DNA of 64,000 nucleotides from UBA7330 sp965243485 (GCA_965243485.1 CBDEVP010000001.1:5580001-5644000), one strand, 5' to 3'; counted from the first letter of the stretch, positions 52,883 to 60,708 are shown. Numbers and translations are program-made. Notes: generated by a model not told the origin, from the sequence alone.

Positions 52883-53167
52883 TCATGCATACTTTAACCT
52901 TCCTTTTGGAGTAGGGATGGGTCTTCCCAGTTCTTTGGTGGTCGTAATCCATTCATTTCTCCGCAGAGTCTCTCGGCGAGGACTCTGCGTATTTAATTAT
53001 GAAGCGTAGAGTCCCTTCATTAAGCGCAGAGTCCCTTGCAGGAGACTCCGCCGGGAAGGGAATCTTCCAGGTTCACGAGCTGTCTCGACCCATTCCTCCA
53101 TCACCACTTTTACATTGGTCAATACTTCCTCATAAGTGGTGCCATCGGCCATACATCCCGGGAGCAT
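52883..53167 (-). pseudogene. HicB-type antitoxin gene interrupted by a 108-bp repeat element
   Basis: From ATG 53167 the frame reads MLPGCMADGTTYEEVLTNVK then VVMEEWVETAREPGR, typical of HicB. After that the 108-bp element (52953-53060) takes over and ends the frame at a TAA. Beyond the element, bases 52954-52883 encode EWITTTKELGRPIPTPKGRL then KYA and TGA, the normal HicB end. The joint EW..T..E.GR is present on both sides with different codons, so the halves seem to come from two HicB alleles. No HicA gene is visible. Confidence 0.75.
52953..53060. repeat. 108-bp three-hairpin repeat element, copy a
   Basis: Starts TCATTTCTCCGCAGAG and ends CCGGGAAGGG. The first hairpin is CGCAGAGTC / GACTCTGCG around a CTCGGCGAG loop, followed by GTAGAGTCCC and GCAGAGTCCC units. 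Copies b (53826-53933) and c (54964-55071) have the same length and differ by three or four bases. This copy sits inside the hicB gene. Confidence 0.9.
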
Positions 53168-53174
53168 CTATATT

Positions 53175-53225
53175 AGTCATCCGATGAACTGCCACCCAGG
53201 GCCTACGCACATTCAGCGGATGACT
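53175..53225. repeat. Inverted repeat upstream of the hicB remnant
   Basis: AGTCATCCG (53175-53183) and CGGATGACT (53217-53225) are perfectly complementary. It lies between the truncated DUF5615 gene and the hicB remnant. Confidence 0.6.
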
Positions 53226-53274
53226 TAGGCTCCAATTCGAGCGATGATATGCGGCATGCTTTTCCTGTACAGGA

Positions 53275-53439
53275 TCAATCCAAAAAAGAACAATACCAGC
53301 GAGATCCCACTTTTGCTATTTCTGAGTCAGGAGTTTCATCTCCCTTTGGAAGTTGATCCACATGCATTGCATCGTATCCAAATCCAATAAGTATCTCACA
53401 TAGTTTTGTTGGCAATTGCGCATCAACAATGATAGACAT
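53275..53439 (-). pseudogene. Truncated DUF5615 (PIN-like) toxin-type gene
   Basis: ATG at 53439-53437 overlaps the DUF433 stop as TGATG, the coupling typical of DUF433-DUF5615 pairs. The product begins MSIIVDAQLPTKLCEILIGF and GYDAMHVDQLP, which is the DUF5615 PIN-like start with the first catalytic Asp (VDAQLP). After DSEIAK it turns into unrelated VGSRWYCSFLD and stops at 54 residues, about half the family length, so the active site cannot form. Whether the short product still matters is unknown. Confidence 0.7.
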
Positions 53440-53672
53440 CAGGAAATACTGGTATGTCTGTTATATTTTGTGACTTTCGAAGCATAGGCCAGACAAGCCA
53501 GGATGTCTTCTTCTTCCAGCTTAGGGTAATCTTCAAGTATCTCCATATGTGTAGCACCTGCTGAAAGCAGATCAAGGATGAGATCAACAGTATACCGCTT
53601 GTTCCGAATGGTGGGTTTACCATGACAGATATCCGGGTTGATGGTAATTCTATCTAAAAGTTGATCCTTCAT
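53439..53672 (-). CDS. DUF433 antitoxin-like protein
   Basis: This 77-residue protein reads LLDRITINPDICHGKPTIRN, then RYTVDLILDLLSAGATHMEI and YPKLEEEDILACLAYA. It is a complete DUF433 protein with a helix-turn-helix-like fold. DUF433 genes usually precede a DUF5615 PIN-like gene and are considered antitoxins. Here the partner is truncated, so the antitoxin may be an orphan. The upstream 150 bp are A+T-rich and hold no gene, probably its promoter. Confidence 0.85.
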   Translation of the reverse strand: MKDQLLDRITINPDICHGKPTIRNKRYTVDLILDLLSAGATHMEILEDYPKLEEEDILACLAYASKVTKYNRHTSIS

Positions 53673-53825
53673 ACATCTTCAATTTACGTAATTAATGTTG
53701 AATTGTTGAATCGTCACTTTAATTGATAATATTCTAGAAGGCGTCGAATAAGCAAATAAACACATCAACGCATCAACAGCCATATGGAATTTAAACAGTT
53801 GTTAGGTGCTAACCTCTACCTCCAC

Positions 53826-53933
53826 TCATTTCTCCGCAGAGTCTCTCGGCGAGGACTCTGCGTATTTAATTATTAAGCGTAGAGTCCCTTTATTAAGCGT
53901 AGAGTCCCTTGCAGGAGACTCCGCTGGGAAGGG
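53826..53933. repeat. 108-bp three-hairpin repeat element, copy b
   Basis: Same ends and length as copies a and c, with four base differences from copy a. The flanks show no recognisable gene. The 22-bp array begins 11 bp to its right. Confidence 0.9.
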
Positions 53934-53944
53934 GGACACCGAAG

Positions 53945-54054
53945 AAACCTGCGCAGACTTTACTTGAAACCTGCGCAGACTTTGTTTAAAACCCGCGCAG
54001 ACTTTGATGAAAACCTGCGCAGGTTTTGAGTGAAACCCGCGCGGGTTTTGGAAA
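53945..54054. repeat. Five exact-length 22-bp units with palindromic core
   Basis: Units start at 53945, 53967, 53989, 54011 and 54033, each 22 bp and opening AAACCTGCGCAG or AAACCCGCGCAG. The fourth contains the perfect palindrome AAACCTGCGCAGGTTT and the fifth AAACCCGCGCGGGTTT. The first three have ACTTTG in the right arm. No spacers separate the units. It is GC-rich within an A+T-rich gap. Confidence 0.92.
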
Positions 54055-54113
54055 AGAGTGCTGGGGTTTAATGAACTTGTCGTTTGTTTTTCATTTAACT
54101 TATTGATGAAAAA

Positions 54114-54201
54114 ATAACTATGTGTGATTGAGGCCTGAACCATGTGTAGTTGACACTCGAACCACGTGTGGTTGAAACTCGAATCACGTGTGTTTTCTTT
54201 C
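54114..54201. repeat. Second 22-bp array with AACCACGTGTGGTT cores
   Basis: Units at 54114 (degenerate), 54136, 54158 and 54180 again repeat every 22 bp. The dyad is AACCAC-GT-GTGGTT in the best unit. It uses a different sequence from the first array but the same period, 59 bp away. Bases 54202-54399 hold no gene that I can support. Confidence 0.85.
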
Positions 54202-54399
54202 TTTGATGATTTGTGAATACACAAACCATGGAATTTGTTTTCCTATCGGTCATTAGGATCCTAGTTTCCTGCGTTTTGCTCTTACGTTTCGTGAGGACAC
54301 GAACCGGGGGCGTAGGATTGAAACGGCGGACCATAAAAAGTATGCCGGTGGCGGACCACCAAAAAATCAAGGCGACTAGCCGTCCGTTTTGTAATTGTG

Positions 54400-54654
54400 T
54401 CAAGCAGTGGACCATTGCTTTGACTGCTTTTTGGCAAGGTCATACAAAAACTCCGGAGCTACATCCAAATTATCAGCCCATTCGAGCGTCCCCCTGGTCA
54501 ATCCGAATTGCTTGAAGAACTTCAAGGACTTCAATTTGTTGAAAGCAGGTTTCTCTGTCAGACTTTCCAAATCTATGCGATAGACTTTGCCATTATTGAA
54601 TGTAAGTTCAAGCTCATAGTTTTGTATATATTCAACATCAGTAACTCTAATCAT
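54400..54654 (-). CDS. DUF2442 family protein
   Basis: This 84-residue protein begins IRVTDVEYIQNYELELTFNN then GKVYRIDLESL, and has FKQFGLTRGTLEWADNLDVA followed by PEFLYDLA. These are the DUF2442 landmarks. DUF2442 commonly pairs with DUF4160, as here, and the pair is suspected to be a toxin-antitoxin-like unit. The stop is followed by the second 22-bp array gap. It overlaps the DUF4160 gene by ATGA. Confidence 0.87.
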   Translation of the reverse strand: MIRVTDVEYIQNYELELTFNNGKVYRIDLESLTEKPAFNKLKSLKFFKQFGLTRGTLEWADNLDVAPEFLYDLAKKQSKQWSTA

Positions 54655-54905
54655 AACGGATCAATTTTTGGTATCACTTCGCCATTTTTGGCATGTCCCC
54701 AGGCATTAACAAGTTCATCCCTATGCAATCTGGCCCACTTTTCAACTCTTTTAACCACCTTCCCTGGAGCTTTACCTTCTACAATATAACTATCTAAATA
54801 CATAATACATTCAAAATCACCATATATAAAATGGAAATGTGGTGGGTTATGATCAAAACCATACATGTAGATGATGATACCATAAAACCGGCATATCTCA
54901 GCCAT
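54651..54905 (-). CDS. DUF4160 family protein
   Basis: This 84-residue protein has CRFYGIIIYMYGFDHNPPHF, the NPPHFH motif being diagnostic of DUF4160, and later VVKRVEKWARLHRDELVNAW. It lies directly upstream of DUF2442 with a 4-nt overlap, the usual order. Biochemistry is unknown, although the compact histidine motif suggests a metal or nucleic-acid site. Just upstream are a 108-bp element and the 5' end of another DUF4160 gene. Confidence 0.87.
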   Translation of the reverse strand: MAEICRFYGIIIYMYGFDHNPPHFHFIYGDFECIMYLDSYIVEGKAPGKVVKRVEKWARLHRDELVNAWGHAKNGEVIPKIDPL

Positions 54906-54963
54906 TTTTAACTACCTTTTGAATTACTCCGTTTTTCAGATAAGTCATGTGGCGACGAGCAAA

Positions 54964-55071
54964 TCATTTCTCCGCAGAGTCTCTCGGCGAGGAATCTGCG
55001 TATTTGATTATTAAGCGTAGAGTCCCTTCATTAAGCGCAGAGTCCCTTGCAGGAGACTCCGCCGGGAAGGG
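54964..55071. repeat. 108-bp three-hairpin repeat element, copy c
   Basis: Same ends and length as copies a and b, with three base differences from copy a. It interrupts the DUF4160 remnant on its right. Confidence 0.9.
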
Positions 55072-55072
55072 A

Positions 55073-55159
55073 ATAAGCATGAATATGAGGTGGATTATGC
55101 TCTTTTGGTCCAAAGTACATCCTAATGATAATTCCATAAAACATTGAAATGGTCGGCAT
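55073..55159 (-). pseudogene. 5' remnant of a second DUF4160 gene
   Basis: ATG 55159 opens MPTISMFYGIIIRMYFGPKE then HNPPHIHAY, the first 29 codons of a typical DUF4160 protein. The sequence then passes straight into the 108-bp element and stops. The rest of this gene is absent; a different, intact DUF4160 gene lies beyond the element. Bases 55160-55284 show nothing further. Confidence 0.8.
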
Positions 55160-55284
55160 AATACTTTTCAGGATGAATACTGAGACTTCCCCTTAATTGA
55201 TTTTTTTAGTAACGATTCAACACGTGTCCTCCAGAGCACACGGCGTAGGAGGAGATAAACGCATCAACAAATAAACTGTTTTGC

Positions 55285-56175
55285 CTACACCGTATCCATA
55301 AATGTCTTTTCTGTCTTATTGAATACCAGTATCCCTATCGTCAATAAGAAGATCATCAATCCAAAGGCATATCCTAAGCCATCCCAGGTAAAATAGCCGG
55401 CTCCAAGGAACATGTATTTGAAAGCTTCGATGATGTGGACGAATGGATTCAGCAGGATCAACTGTCGGGTCTGGGGATCTTCGATGCTGCTAACCGGGAA
55501 GATCACGGCAGAGGCATACATCAGCAGCTGTACGATAAACTGCAGCAAAAATGTCAGATCCCGGTATTTGGCTGTAAGAGAAGTAAAAAGGATCCCTGCT
55601 CCCAGGCCATATCCGGCCATCATCAGCAGCAGCACCGGAAACAAGGCAATGGTCCGGTTGGGCTCCACTGTTGCGCCCATGAAATAGAGCACAATGAAAA
55701 AAGCCATGAACATAGCGAACTGGATCCCGAACTTGATGAGACCCCCGATGACCTTACTAAGGGGCATAATGAGTCTGGGAAAATAGACTTTCCCAAAGAT
55801 GGCTTCATTGTCTTTAAATGTTTTTGAAGTACTGTTGAAGCACTCGGCGAAATAGTTCCAGAGGGTGATCCCGGCCAGGTAAAATAAGATCTGGGGCCGC
55901 CCGTCCGTAGAAATGTTGGCAATCCGTCCGAAGACCAGCATGAAGATCAGGGTGGTGAGGATGGGTTGTACCACGTACCAGATCGGACCGAGGATGGTTT
56001 GCTTATAAACGGTCACCACATCGCGGCGGACGAACATTTGAAGCAAGTCGCGGTATCTCCAGATTTCCTTGAAATTGATGCTCAACAAAGATGACTGAGG
56101 TTGGATGATGAGGTCCCAGGATTCGTCTACCGAAGACTTTTCCTTCTCTTCCGTTTTATCTAAAATTTCAGGCAT
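55285..56175 (-). CDS. wzm: Polysaccharide ABC transporter permease (Wzm)
   Basis: This 296-residue protein of the ABC-2 type has about six membrane helices. The FVRRDVVTVYKQTILGPIWY segment near residue 50 is the characteristic start of Wzm/TagG/KpsM permeases. IIPLS-type loops and a LFTSLTAKYRDLTFLLQFIV stretch follow. It carries the undecaprenyl-linked glycan across the inner membrane with Wzt. It lies 424 bp from wza and 3.4 kb from wzt, whereas wzm and wzt normally adjoin. Confidence 0.92.
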   Translation of the reverse strand: MPEILDKTEEKEKSSVDESWDLIIQPQSSLLSINFKEIWRYRDLLQMFVRRDVVTVYKQTILGPIWYVVQPILTTLIFMLVFGRIANISTDGRPQILFYLAGITLWNYFAECFNSTSKTFKDNEAIFGKVYFPRLIMPLSKVIGGLIKFGIQFAMFMAFFIVLYFMGATVEPNRTIALFPVLLLMMAGYGLGAGILFTSLTAKYRDLTFLLQFIVQLLMYASAVIFPVSSIEDPQTRQLILLNPFVHIIEAFKYMFLGAGYFTWDGLGYAFGLMIFLLTIGILVFNKTEKTFMDTV

Positions 56176-56219
56176 TTTGAAGCTTCCTTTGATCGTCGTT
56201 TTTATTTTTTTTGAGATGT

Positions 56220-56332
56220 CATTGCGCGAAGGCTCCTCTTTTATTGATCAACGAAGCCATAAGGAGAAGTTGATAGGGGTTAGGGGTATGGGCTGGATCA
56301 CTAAGTTCCATAGGCCTTCCTTCTTCGCAATG
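56220..56332. repeat. Inverted-repeat element in the wza-wzm gap
   Basis: CATTGCGCGAAGG (56220-56232) and CCTTCTTCGCAATG (56319-56332) are near-perfect inverted ends of an about 113-bp stretch. ACTTCGTTCAGAATGACGG lies to its right. Both look like dispersed intergenic repeats. No gene is supported in 56176-56599. Confidence 0.65.
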
Positions 56333-56599
56333 GCCTCGTTTTGTCTTTGTCTGCTCTACAGGCATCTCAGCACAAGCAGGAATAAGCTTTGAATTAGTAC
56401 TTACGATCATGAGATTCTTCACTGCATCCCTCCTTGTAGTCGGGACTTCGTTCAGAATGACGGTAATGGTTCGTTTCATTTTCGCTTTTTCACCCCTCTC
56501 TGAGCCTAAAAGGATACAGCTTTATATATTTATCGAGGCTCGGGATGACGGTATCATAAGGCTTTTAAGCTTTCCTAAACATCTGATATCTGAATGAAG

Positions 56600-57517
56600 T
56601 CACTGACTTAGCGTAATAATCAATGCTACCAATCCGGTGATACTTCCTACAATTCCCAGAACGCGAGCTGTATTTGGTAGTGTGTACATACTGGCAGTAC
56701 GGGCATCAAGTGGCGGGACGATGATCAGATCACCACGTTTCAGGAAGAAGTTCTCTGCATTTAAGGTGCGTTCGTCCAGGGCGTTGAGATAGATTACTCT
56801 GCTTTCATTTTCTTCTGTACGGACAATCTTGATGGTGGCCCGGTCGGCAAATTCAGTGAGGTTTCCTGCAAGGGTAATCGCATCAAAGATGTTGATCTCC
56901 GGGTCGAAGCTGGTATACCGGCCTTCATTTTGGACCTCTCCAACGATGGTAAAGTGATAATTGAGCAGCTGGATGCGTACCATGGGCGTTTCAAAGTAGC
57001 CTTCCAGCATTTCCTTCACCTTCATCTCTGCCTCCGGGATGGTGAGTCCTGCCAGCTCCACGATACCGATCTGAGGTAACTCGAGGTTACCCTCCAGATC
57101 AAGGACAAAACCCGTATTCTGACGGTCGAGAAAGATCGTCGGTAAACCTGCACCTTCTCCCCCGTTGTTCATTATTCCACCTGGGATCTGGTTTTGATTT
57201 CCACCCATCGTGTTTTGCTGCTGGCCCTGGTCATACTGATTAAGCTTGCGGATGAGTCCAAGGTCTTCTTCGTACTGCTTGATGAAGTTGTACTGATTCT
57301 GGGTAATACTGGCCACCCGCAGCGAAATCACGTCAGTTGGTTTCAGCTGGTAAGGTGTCTTTCTCAGTTTGTAGGTATTGGTGACTGAATCGTAAGGCTG
57401 GATGGTCTCAAGACCCTCCGGAGCCTGCAGGTAAGCCAGTTTTTCAGCAGGTACGCAAGCCGTGAGCAGGTAAACAAAGAGAGGGAGGTAAACTAATCTT
57501 TTCAGCGCTTTGATCAT
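56600..57517 (-). CDS. wza: Polysaccharide export outer-membrane lipoprotein (Wza-like)
   Basis: This 305-residue protein has a lipoprotein signal (LPLFVYLLTACVPAEK, cysteine near residue 21), then a Poly_export domain (LKPTDVISLRVASIT) and SLBB-type strands (FVLDLEGNLELPQIGIVELA then GLTIPEAEMKVKE). A C-terminal hydrophobic helix VLGIVGSITGLVALIIT is typical of Bacteroidota Wza. A glutamine/asparagine-rich insert (QGQQQNTMGGNQNQIPGG) occurs near residue 100. It overlaps wzc by ATGA. Confidence 0.93.
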   Translation of the reverse strand: MIKALKRLVYLPLFVYLLTACVPAEKLAYLQAPEGLETIQPYDSVTNTYKLRKTPYQLKPTDVISLRVASITQNQYNFIKQYEEDLGLIRKLNQYDQGQQQNTMGGNQNQIPGGIMNNGGEGAGLPTIFLDRQNTGFVLDLEGNLELPQIGIVELAGLTIPEAEMKVKEMLEGYFETPMVRIQLLNYHFTIVGEVQNEGRYTSFDPEINIFDAITLAGNLTEFADRATIKIVRTEENESRVIYLNALDERTLNAENFFLKRGDLIIVPPLDARTASMYTLPNTARVLGIVGSITGLVALIITLSQ

Positions 57518-59928
57518 GCTTTGTTCTTTTTTGATCCCATTACCCGATCCATGAAAGATCTCTTTTTTGTTTCTTCATCAAAATACCCGCCGCTATATCC
57601 ATATCCATACGTCTGATACCCCTCCACATACGCCTTATATCCATACTCGAGCTTTTGGAAATCCACATCATTAAACAGAATGGCCAGGTTTTTGAGTTGA
57701 CCCTTCTGAAACTGCTCGGTCGTCTCATGCAATGATTTCTTAATTGTAACATTTTGTCTGACAATCAGGATATTGAGATCAGAAAAATCCATGAGTTCGA
57801 TGGCATCAGCGACCAGTCCGATGGGGGGCGTATCAATGATCACGAGATCATAATTGGCTTTCAGATGATCCATCATGTCCCGCATTCTGGGTAGCAGGAT
57901 CAGTTCTGCCGGATTGGGAGGGATCGATCCCCCGGGTATGATTTGCAGATCATCATTTCCGGTCTTCTGAATGGCTTCTTCCAGCGAGCACTGACCTGAC
58001 AGATAGTTACTCAATCCCTGGCTGCGTTCCATGCCCATATTTTTACCCAGGGTAGGTTTTCTCATGTCCGCACCCACCACGATGGTCTTTTTGCCTGAAG
58101 ACGCATAGGTAAATGCCAGGTTGAGCGAACAAAAGGTCTTTCCTTCAGCACTGATGGATGAGGTAATAAGTAAAACATTTTTCCCATTGCCCTTACTGAA
58201 ATACTGGAGATTGGCCCTGATCCTGCGGAAGGATTCAGCCACCAGAGATTTGGGCTTTTGAAAGACCACCAGGCTGTCTTTGTCCATGTTATGGCCGACA
58301 TAACCTAAAAGCGGAATATTGGTATTGGTAAGCAGATCATGTTTACTTATTACCTTATTGTTTGAGATGCTAAGGAGGTAAAGTACGCCCAGGGGAACAC
58401 CCAACCCGATGAAAATGGTAATGATAAATATCTTGTTTTTGTCCGGTGAGATCGGGTTCGATTTATTGTAGGTGGGATCACTCACCACCTGGTAATCTGA
58501 CGTTATTGACGCCTGAGAAAGAAATGCTTCGGTTCTCCTGGTGATCAAATCGTTGAATACGCTTTCATACAGTGAGATCATTCGGGTAAGTTCAGCATAT
58601 TCACGCGAGGCCGTCTGGAGATCTCCAATGGTACTGTAGTAAAAATCAATTTTTTTGTCGATCTCTGCAATTTCCCGAAAATTTACCTGTTTCAGGCTCT
58701 TGATCCCTTCAAAAATATTAAGCTCGATCCGCTCTGATTCTCCGCTCTTTCGCTGCACCAAAGGGTTTCTGCGGTTGGAGTCATTCATATCTTCCTGCTC
58801 TGTCCAGCGGATCTCAATGTATTGGCTAAGCAGGTTTTCCAGCGGAGGTTTATCAAGCCCGATCATCGCTGGAGCAAAAACCTTTTCCTCCCGATTTTTC
58901 CTGATATAATCAGCCAGGTAATCCAGGTATCTGTTAGCAATGATGAGTTCGGTTTTTTCTACTTCAAGCTCTGATAGTTTTTCAAAAACAACCGAAGACC
59001 CATCAATCCCCGCGCCGTTCTCCAACTTAAACTGATCCAGTCTCTTCTGGTAGACAACCATGGAATCAGAGATCTGAGGCAGGTAATCATTGATAAAGCC
59101 GATCGTATTGCTGATCCCCTCACTCTTTTCCTGTAATCCCTTCTCTACGATGACACTGAGATAGGTATTCATGAATGCATTGTCCTTTTCCGGTATCTCG
59201 GTGGTAATGCTAGCATTCAGTATGGAAGACCCTTGCTTTTGCCAGTTAAGATTGAGACGGCTGCGATAGCTATTAAGCAGGTCATTTGGATTTTGAATAA
59301 CAAAATAATGTCTGTTGTCAGGCATACCATTTCTGTTTCTCTGCTCAATGTCAAAGATCCAGCCTGCTACATCATACTCTTTTCCAAATTCAAAACGCTG
59401 ATTATTCAAATATTCATTCCATTCGGGGTCCGGAGTGCTTAATTCATAACCTGCTTCGGCCACTGAAATGTATACAGGATTTCCGTAAGGGGCACGCTGA
59501 CTCGCAGGTGAAAGACTTACCTCATAAAAATCTATTGGGTAGACCTCAGACGTCTTGAATTTTCCTTCAATGTGGTAGGTTATTCCAAAATTGAGTTGAT
59601 CGAGGGTAGTACGAATCCGATCCTGTGACTTTAGTAAAGGAATTTCCTGCGACATTTCCACCAGGCCACTTCTGTAGACTGGTGTGCCACTTGATTCTGC
59701 CAGTGACATCAACGGATTTCCTGCCAGTCGGTCGTCATATTTTTTAGTAAGGAAGCTGGTACTTACTACATATACCGGGCTAGCATACCTGATAATCAAA
59801 AATGCCACCAGCAAGGAACCTCCGAGAAATCCCACCACCAAATACCATCTCCCGATGATCAGGTTGGCGAACCGCTTGAGCTGGAAGTTGTCTTGTTGTG
59901 AATTTAAGGTGTTATTTAGCTGGTCCAA
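57514..59928 (-). CDS. wzc: Wzc-type chain-length regulator and BY-tyrosine kinase
   Basis: This 804-residue inner-membrane protein has an N-terminal helix (YLVVGFLGGSLLVAFLII), a large periplasmic coiled-coil part and a second helix near 515 (IFIITIFIGLGVPLGVLYLL). A cytoplasmic kinase with Walker A SSISAEGKTFCSLNLA, Walker A' VVGADMRKP and Walker B LVIIDTPP follows. The C-terminal tail is tyrosine-rich (GYGYSGGY) for autophosphorylation. Translation starts at TTG 59928-59926, since no ATG is available. The start region (CTAAATTTTGGA) is repeated upstream in a triplicated leader. Confidence 0.95.
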   Translation of the reverse strand: MDQLNNTLNSQQDNFQLKRFANLIIGRWYLVVGFLGGSLLVAFLIIRYASPVYVVSTSFLTKKYDDRLAGNPLMSLAESSGTPVYRSGLVEMSQEIPLLKSQDRIRTTLDQLNFGITYHIEGKFKTSEVYPIDFYEVSLSPASQRAPYGNPVYISVAEAGYELSTPDPEWNEYLNNQRFEFGKEYDVAGWIFDIEQRNRNGMPDNRHYFVIQNPNDLLNSYRSRLNLNWQKQGSSILNASITTEIPEKDNAFMNTYLSVIVEKGLQEKSEGISNTIGFINDYLPQISDSMVVYQKRLDQFKLENGAGIDGSSVVFEKLSELEVEKTELIIANRYLDYLADYIRKNREEKVFAPAMIGLDKPPLENLLSQYIEIRWTEQEDMNDSNRRNPLVQRKSGESERIELNIFEGIKSLKQVNFREIAEIDKKIDFYYSTIGDLQTASREYAELTRMISLYESVFNDLITRRTEAFLSQASITSDYQVVSDPTYNKSNPISPDKNKIFIITIFIGLGVPLGVLYLLSISNNKVISKHDLLTNTNIPLLGYVGHNMDKDSLVVFQKPKSLVAESFRRIRANLQYFSKGNGKNVLLITSSISAEGKTFCSLNLAFTYASSGKKTIVVGADMRKPTLGKNMGMERSQGLSNYLSGQCSLEEAIQKTGNDDLQIIPGGSIPPNPAELILLPRMRDMMDHLKANYDLVIIDTPPIGLVADAIELMDFSDLNILIVRQNVTIKKSLHETTEQFQKGQLKNLAILFNDVDFQKLEYGYKAYVEGYQTYGYGYSGGYFDEETKKRSFMDRVMGSKKNKA

Positions 59929-59963
59929 AATTTAGTTGGTGCTGGTGTGACTGTAGACACTTG

Positions 59964-59971
59964 CAAATATA
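59964..59971 (-). promoter_or_regulatory. Likely wzc promoter -7 element
   Basis: On the minus strand TATATTTG matches TAnnTTTG perfectly, about 36 nt before the TTG start of wzc. The same octamer recurs in two upstream repeat copies (60345-60352 and 60720-60727). No -33 TTTG is evident. Confidence 0.55.
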
Positions 59972-60148
59972 ATTGGACATTCCGATGTTCCGACATTCGG
60001 ATATTCAGACAGTTCGTCAATCGTTTAGTCCTCGGTCTCCGGGTCCTGTATTCGAGCTCGCTATGCAATGCAGTTTTTGGTGAGTTTTTCCAGAAAAGCA
60101 TCATTCAGTGGTTCTTAAGCTGGTTAGATGCGAAAATAAGAGTTATAA

Positions 60149-60332
60149 ATGACTTTCAACCTACGTTCTTCGAACTCCGGTTGACAGGTCCGACGTTCCG
60201 ATGATTCAGATATTCGGACTTGTCGATCTGTTATTTTCATAGATATCTTTCTTTTTTTGGCAACGAATATGCAAAACAAGGGAGTAACTCAATCTTTAGC
60301 TCGTCCAAAATTTAGTCAGTGCTGGTGTGATA
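60149..60332. repeat. 184-bp perfect direct repeat, first copy
   Basis: Identical base for base to 60525-60708. It holds the CAACCTACG hairpin, a TTCnGA array and a wzc-like start region (TTG GAC GAG CTA on the minus strand). With the wzc leader itself, three related units of about 375-381 bp fill 59924-60760. No full gene is present. Confidence 0.92.
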
Positions 60333-60344
60333 AGTTGACACTTG

Positions 60345-60352
60345 CAAATATA
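60345..60352 (-). promoter_or_regulatory. Duplicated wzc-type -7 element
   Basis: TATATTTG on the minus strand, in the middle leader copy, 381 bp upstream of the wzc-proximal element. Confidence 0.4.
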
Positions 60353-60524
60353 ATTGGACATTCCGATGTTCAGACAGTCGGACATTCAGACATTTCATGA
60401 ATCGTTTGAGCTTCAGTCGCCCTATCCAAAAACTAATGGCCTGAGGTTTCAAGTTTATTCGTTTTGGTGTGTCCAATTACAGGAAATTTTAAGCTGGTGT
60501 TATATGCGAAAATAGTTGTTATGA

Positions 60525-60708
60525 ATGACTTTCAACCTACGTTCTTCGAACTCCGGTTGACAGGTCCGACGTTCCGATGATTCAGATATTCGGACTTGTC
60601 GATCTGTTATTTTCATAGATATCTTTCTTTTTTTGGCAACGAATATGCAAAACAAGGGAGTAACTCAATCTTTAGCTCGTCCAAAATTTAGTCAGTGCTG
60701 GTGTGATA
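60525..60708. repeat. 184-bp perfect direct repeat, second copy
   Basis: Identical to 60149-60332 at an offset of 376 bp. The perfect identity implies a recent duplication or ongoing gene conversion. Confidence 0.92.

Noticed and set aside
53945..54201. CRISPR array
   Set aside because: The 22-bp units are contiguous and have no unique spacers, no leader and no cas genes in the window.
53826..54224. A 132-residue protein on the minus strand across the first 22-bp array and repeat copy b
   Set aside because: Its sequence is only translation of tandem repeats and the 108-bp element, with no family pattern.
54213..54515. A 100-residue plus-strand protein opposite DUF2442
   Set aside because: It overlaps a real gene on the other strand and has no coding character of its own.
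52953..55071. Insertion sequence with its own transposase
   Set aside because: The 108-bp copies carry no reading frame and no transposase gene occurs in the window. At most they are non-autonomous.
56219..56479. An 86-residue protein on the minus strand in the wza-wzm gap
   Set aside because: The frame is the translation of dispersed repeats with inverted ends, so coding is unlikely.
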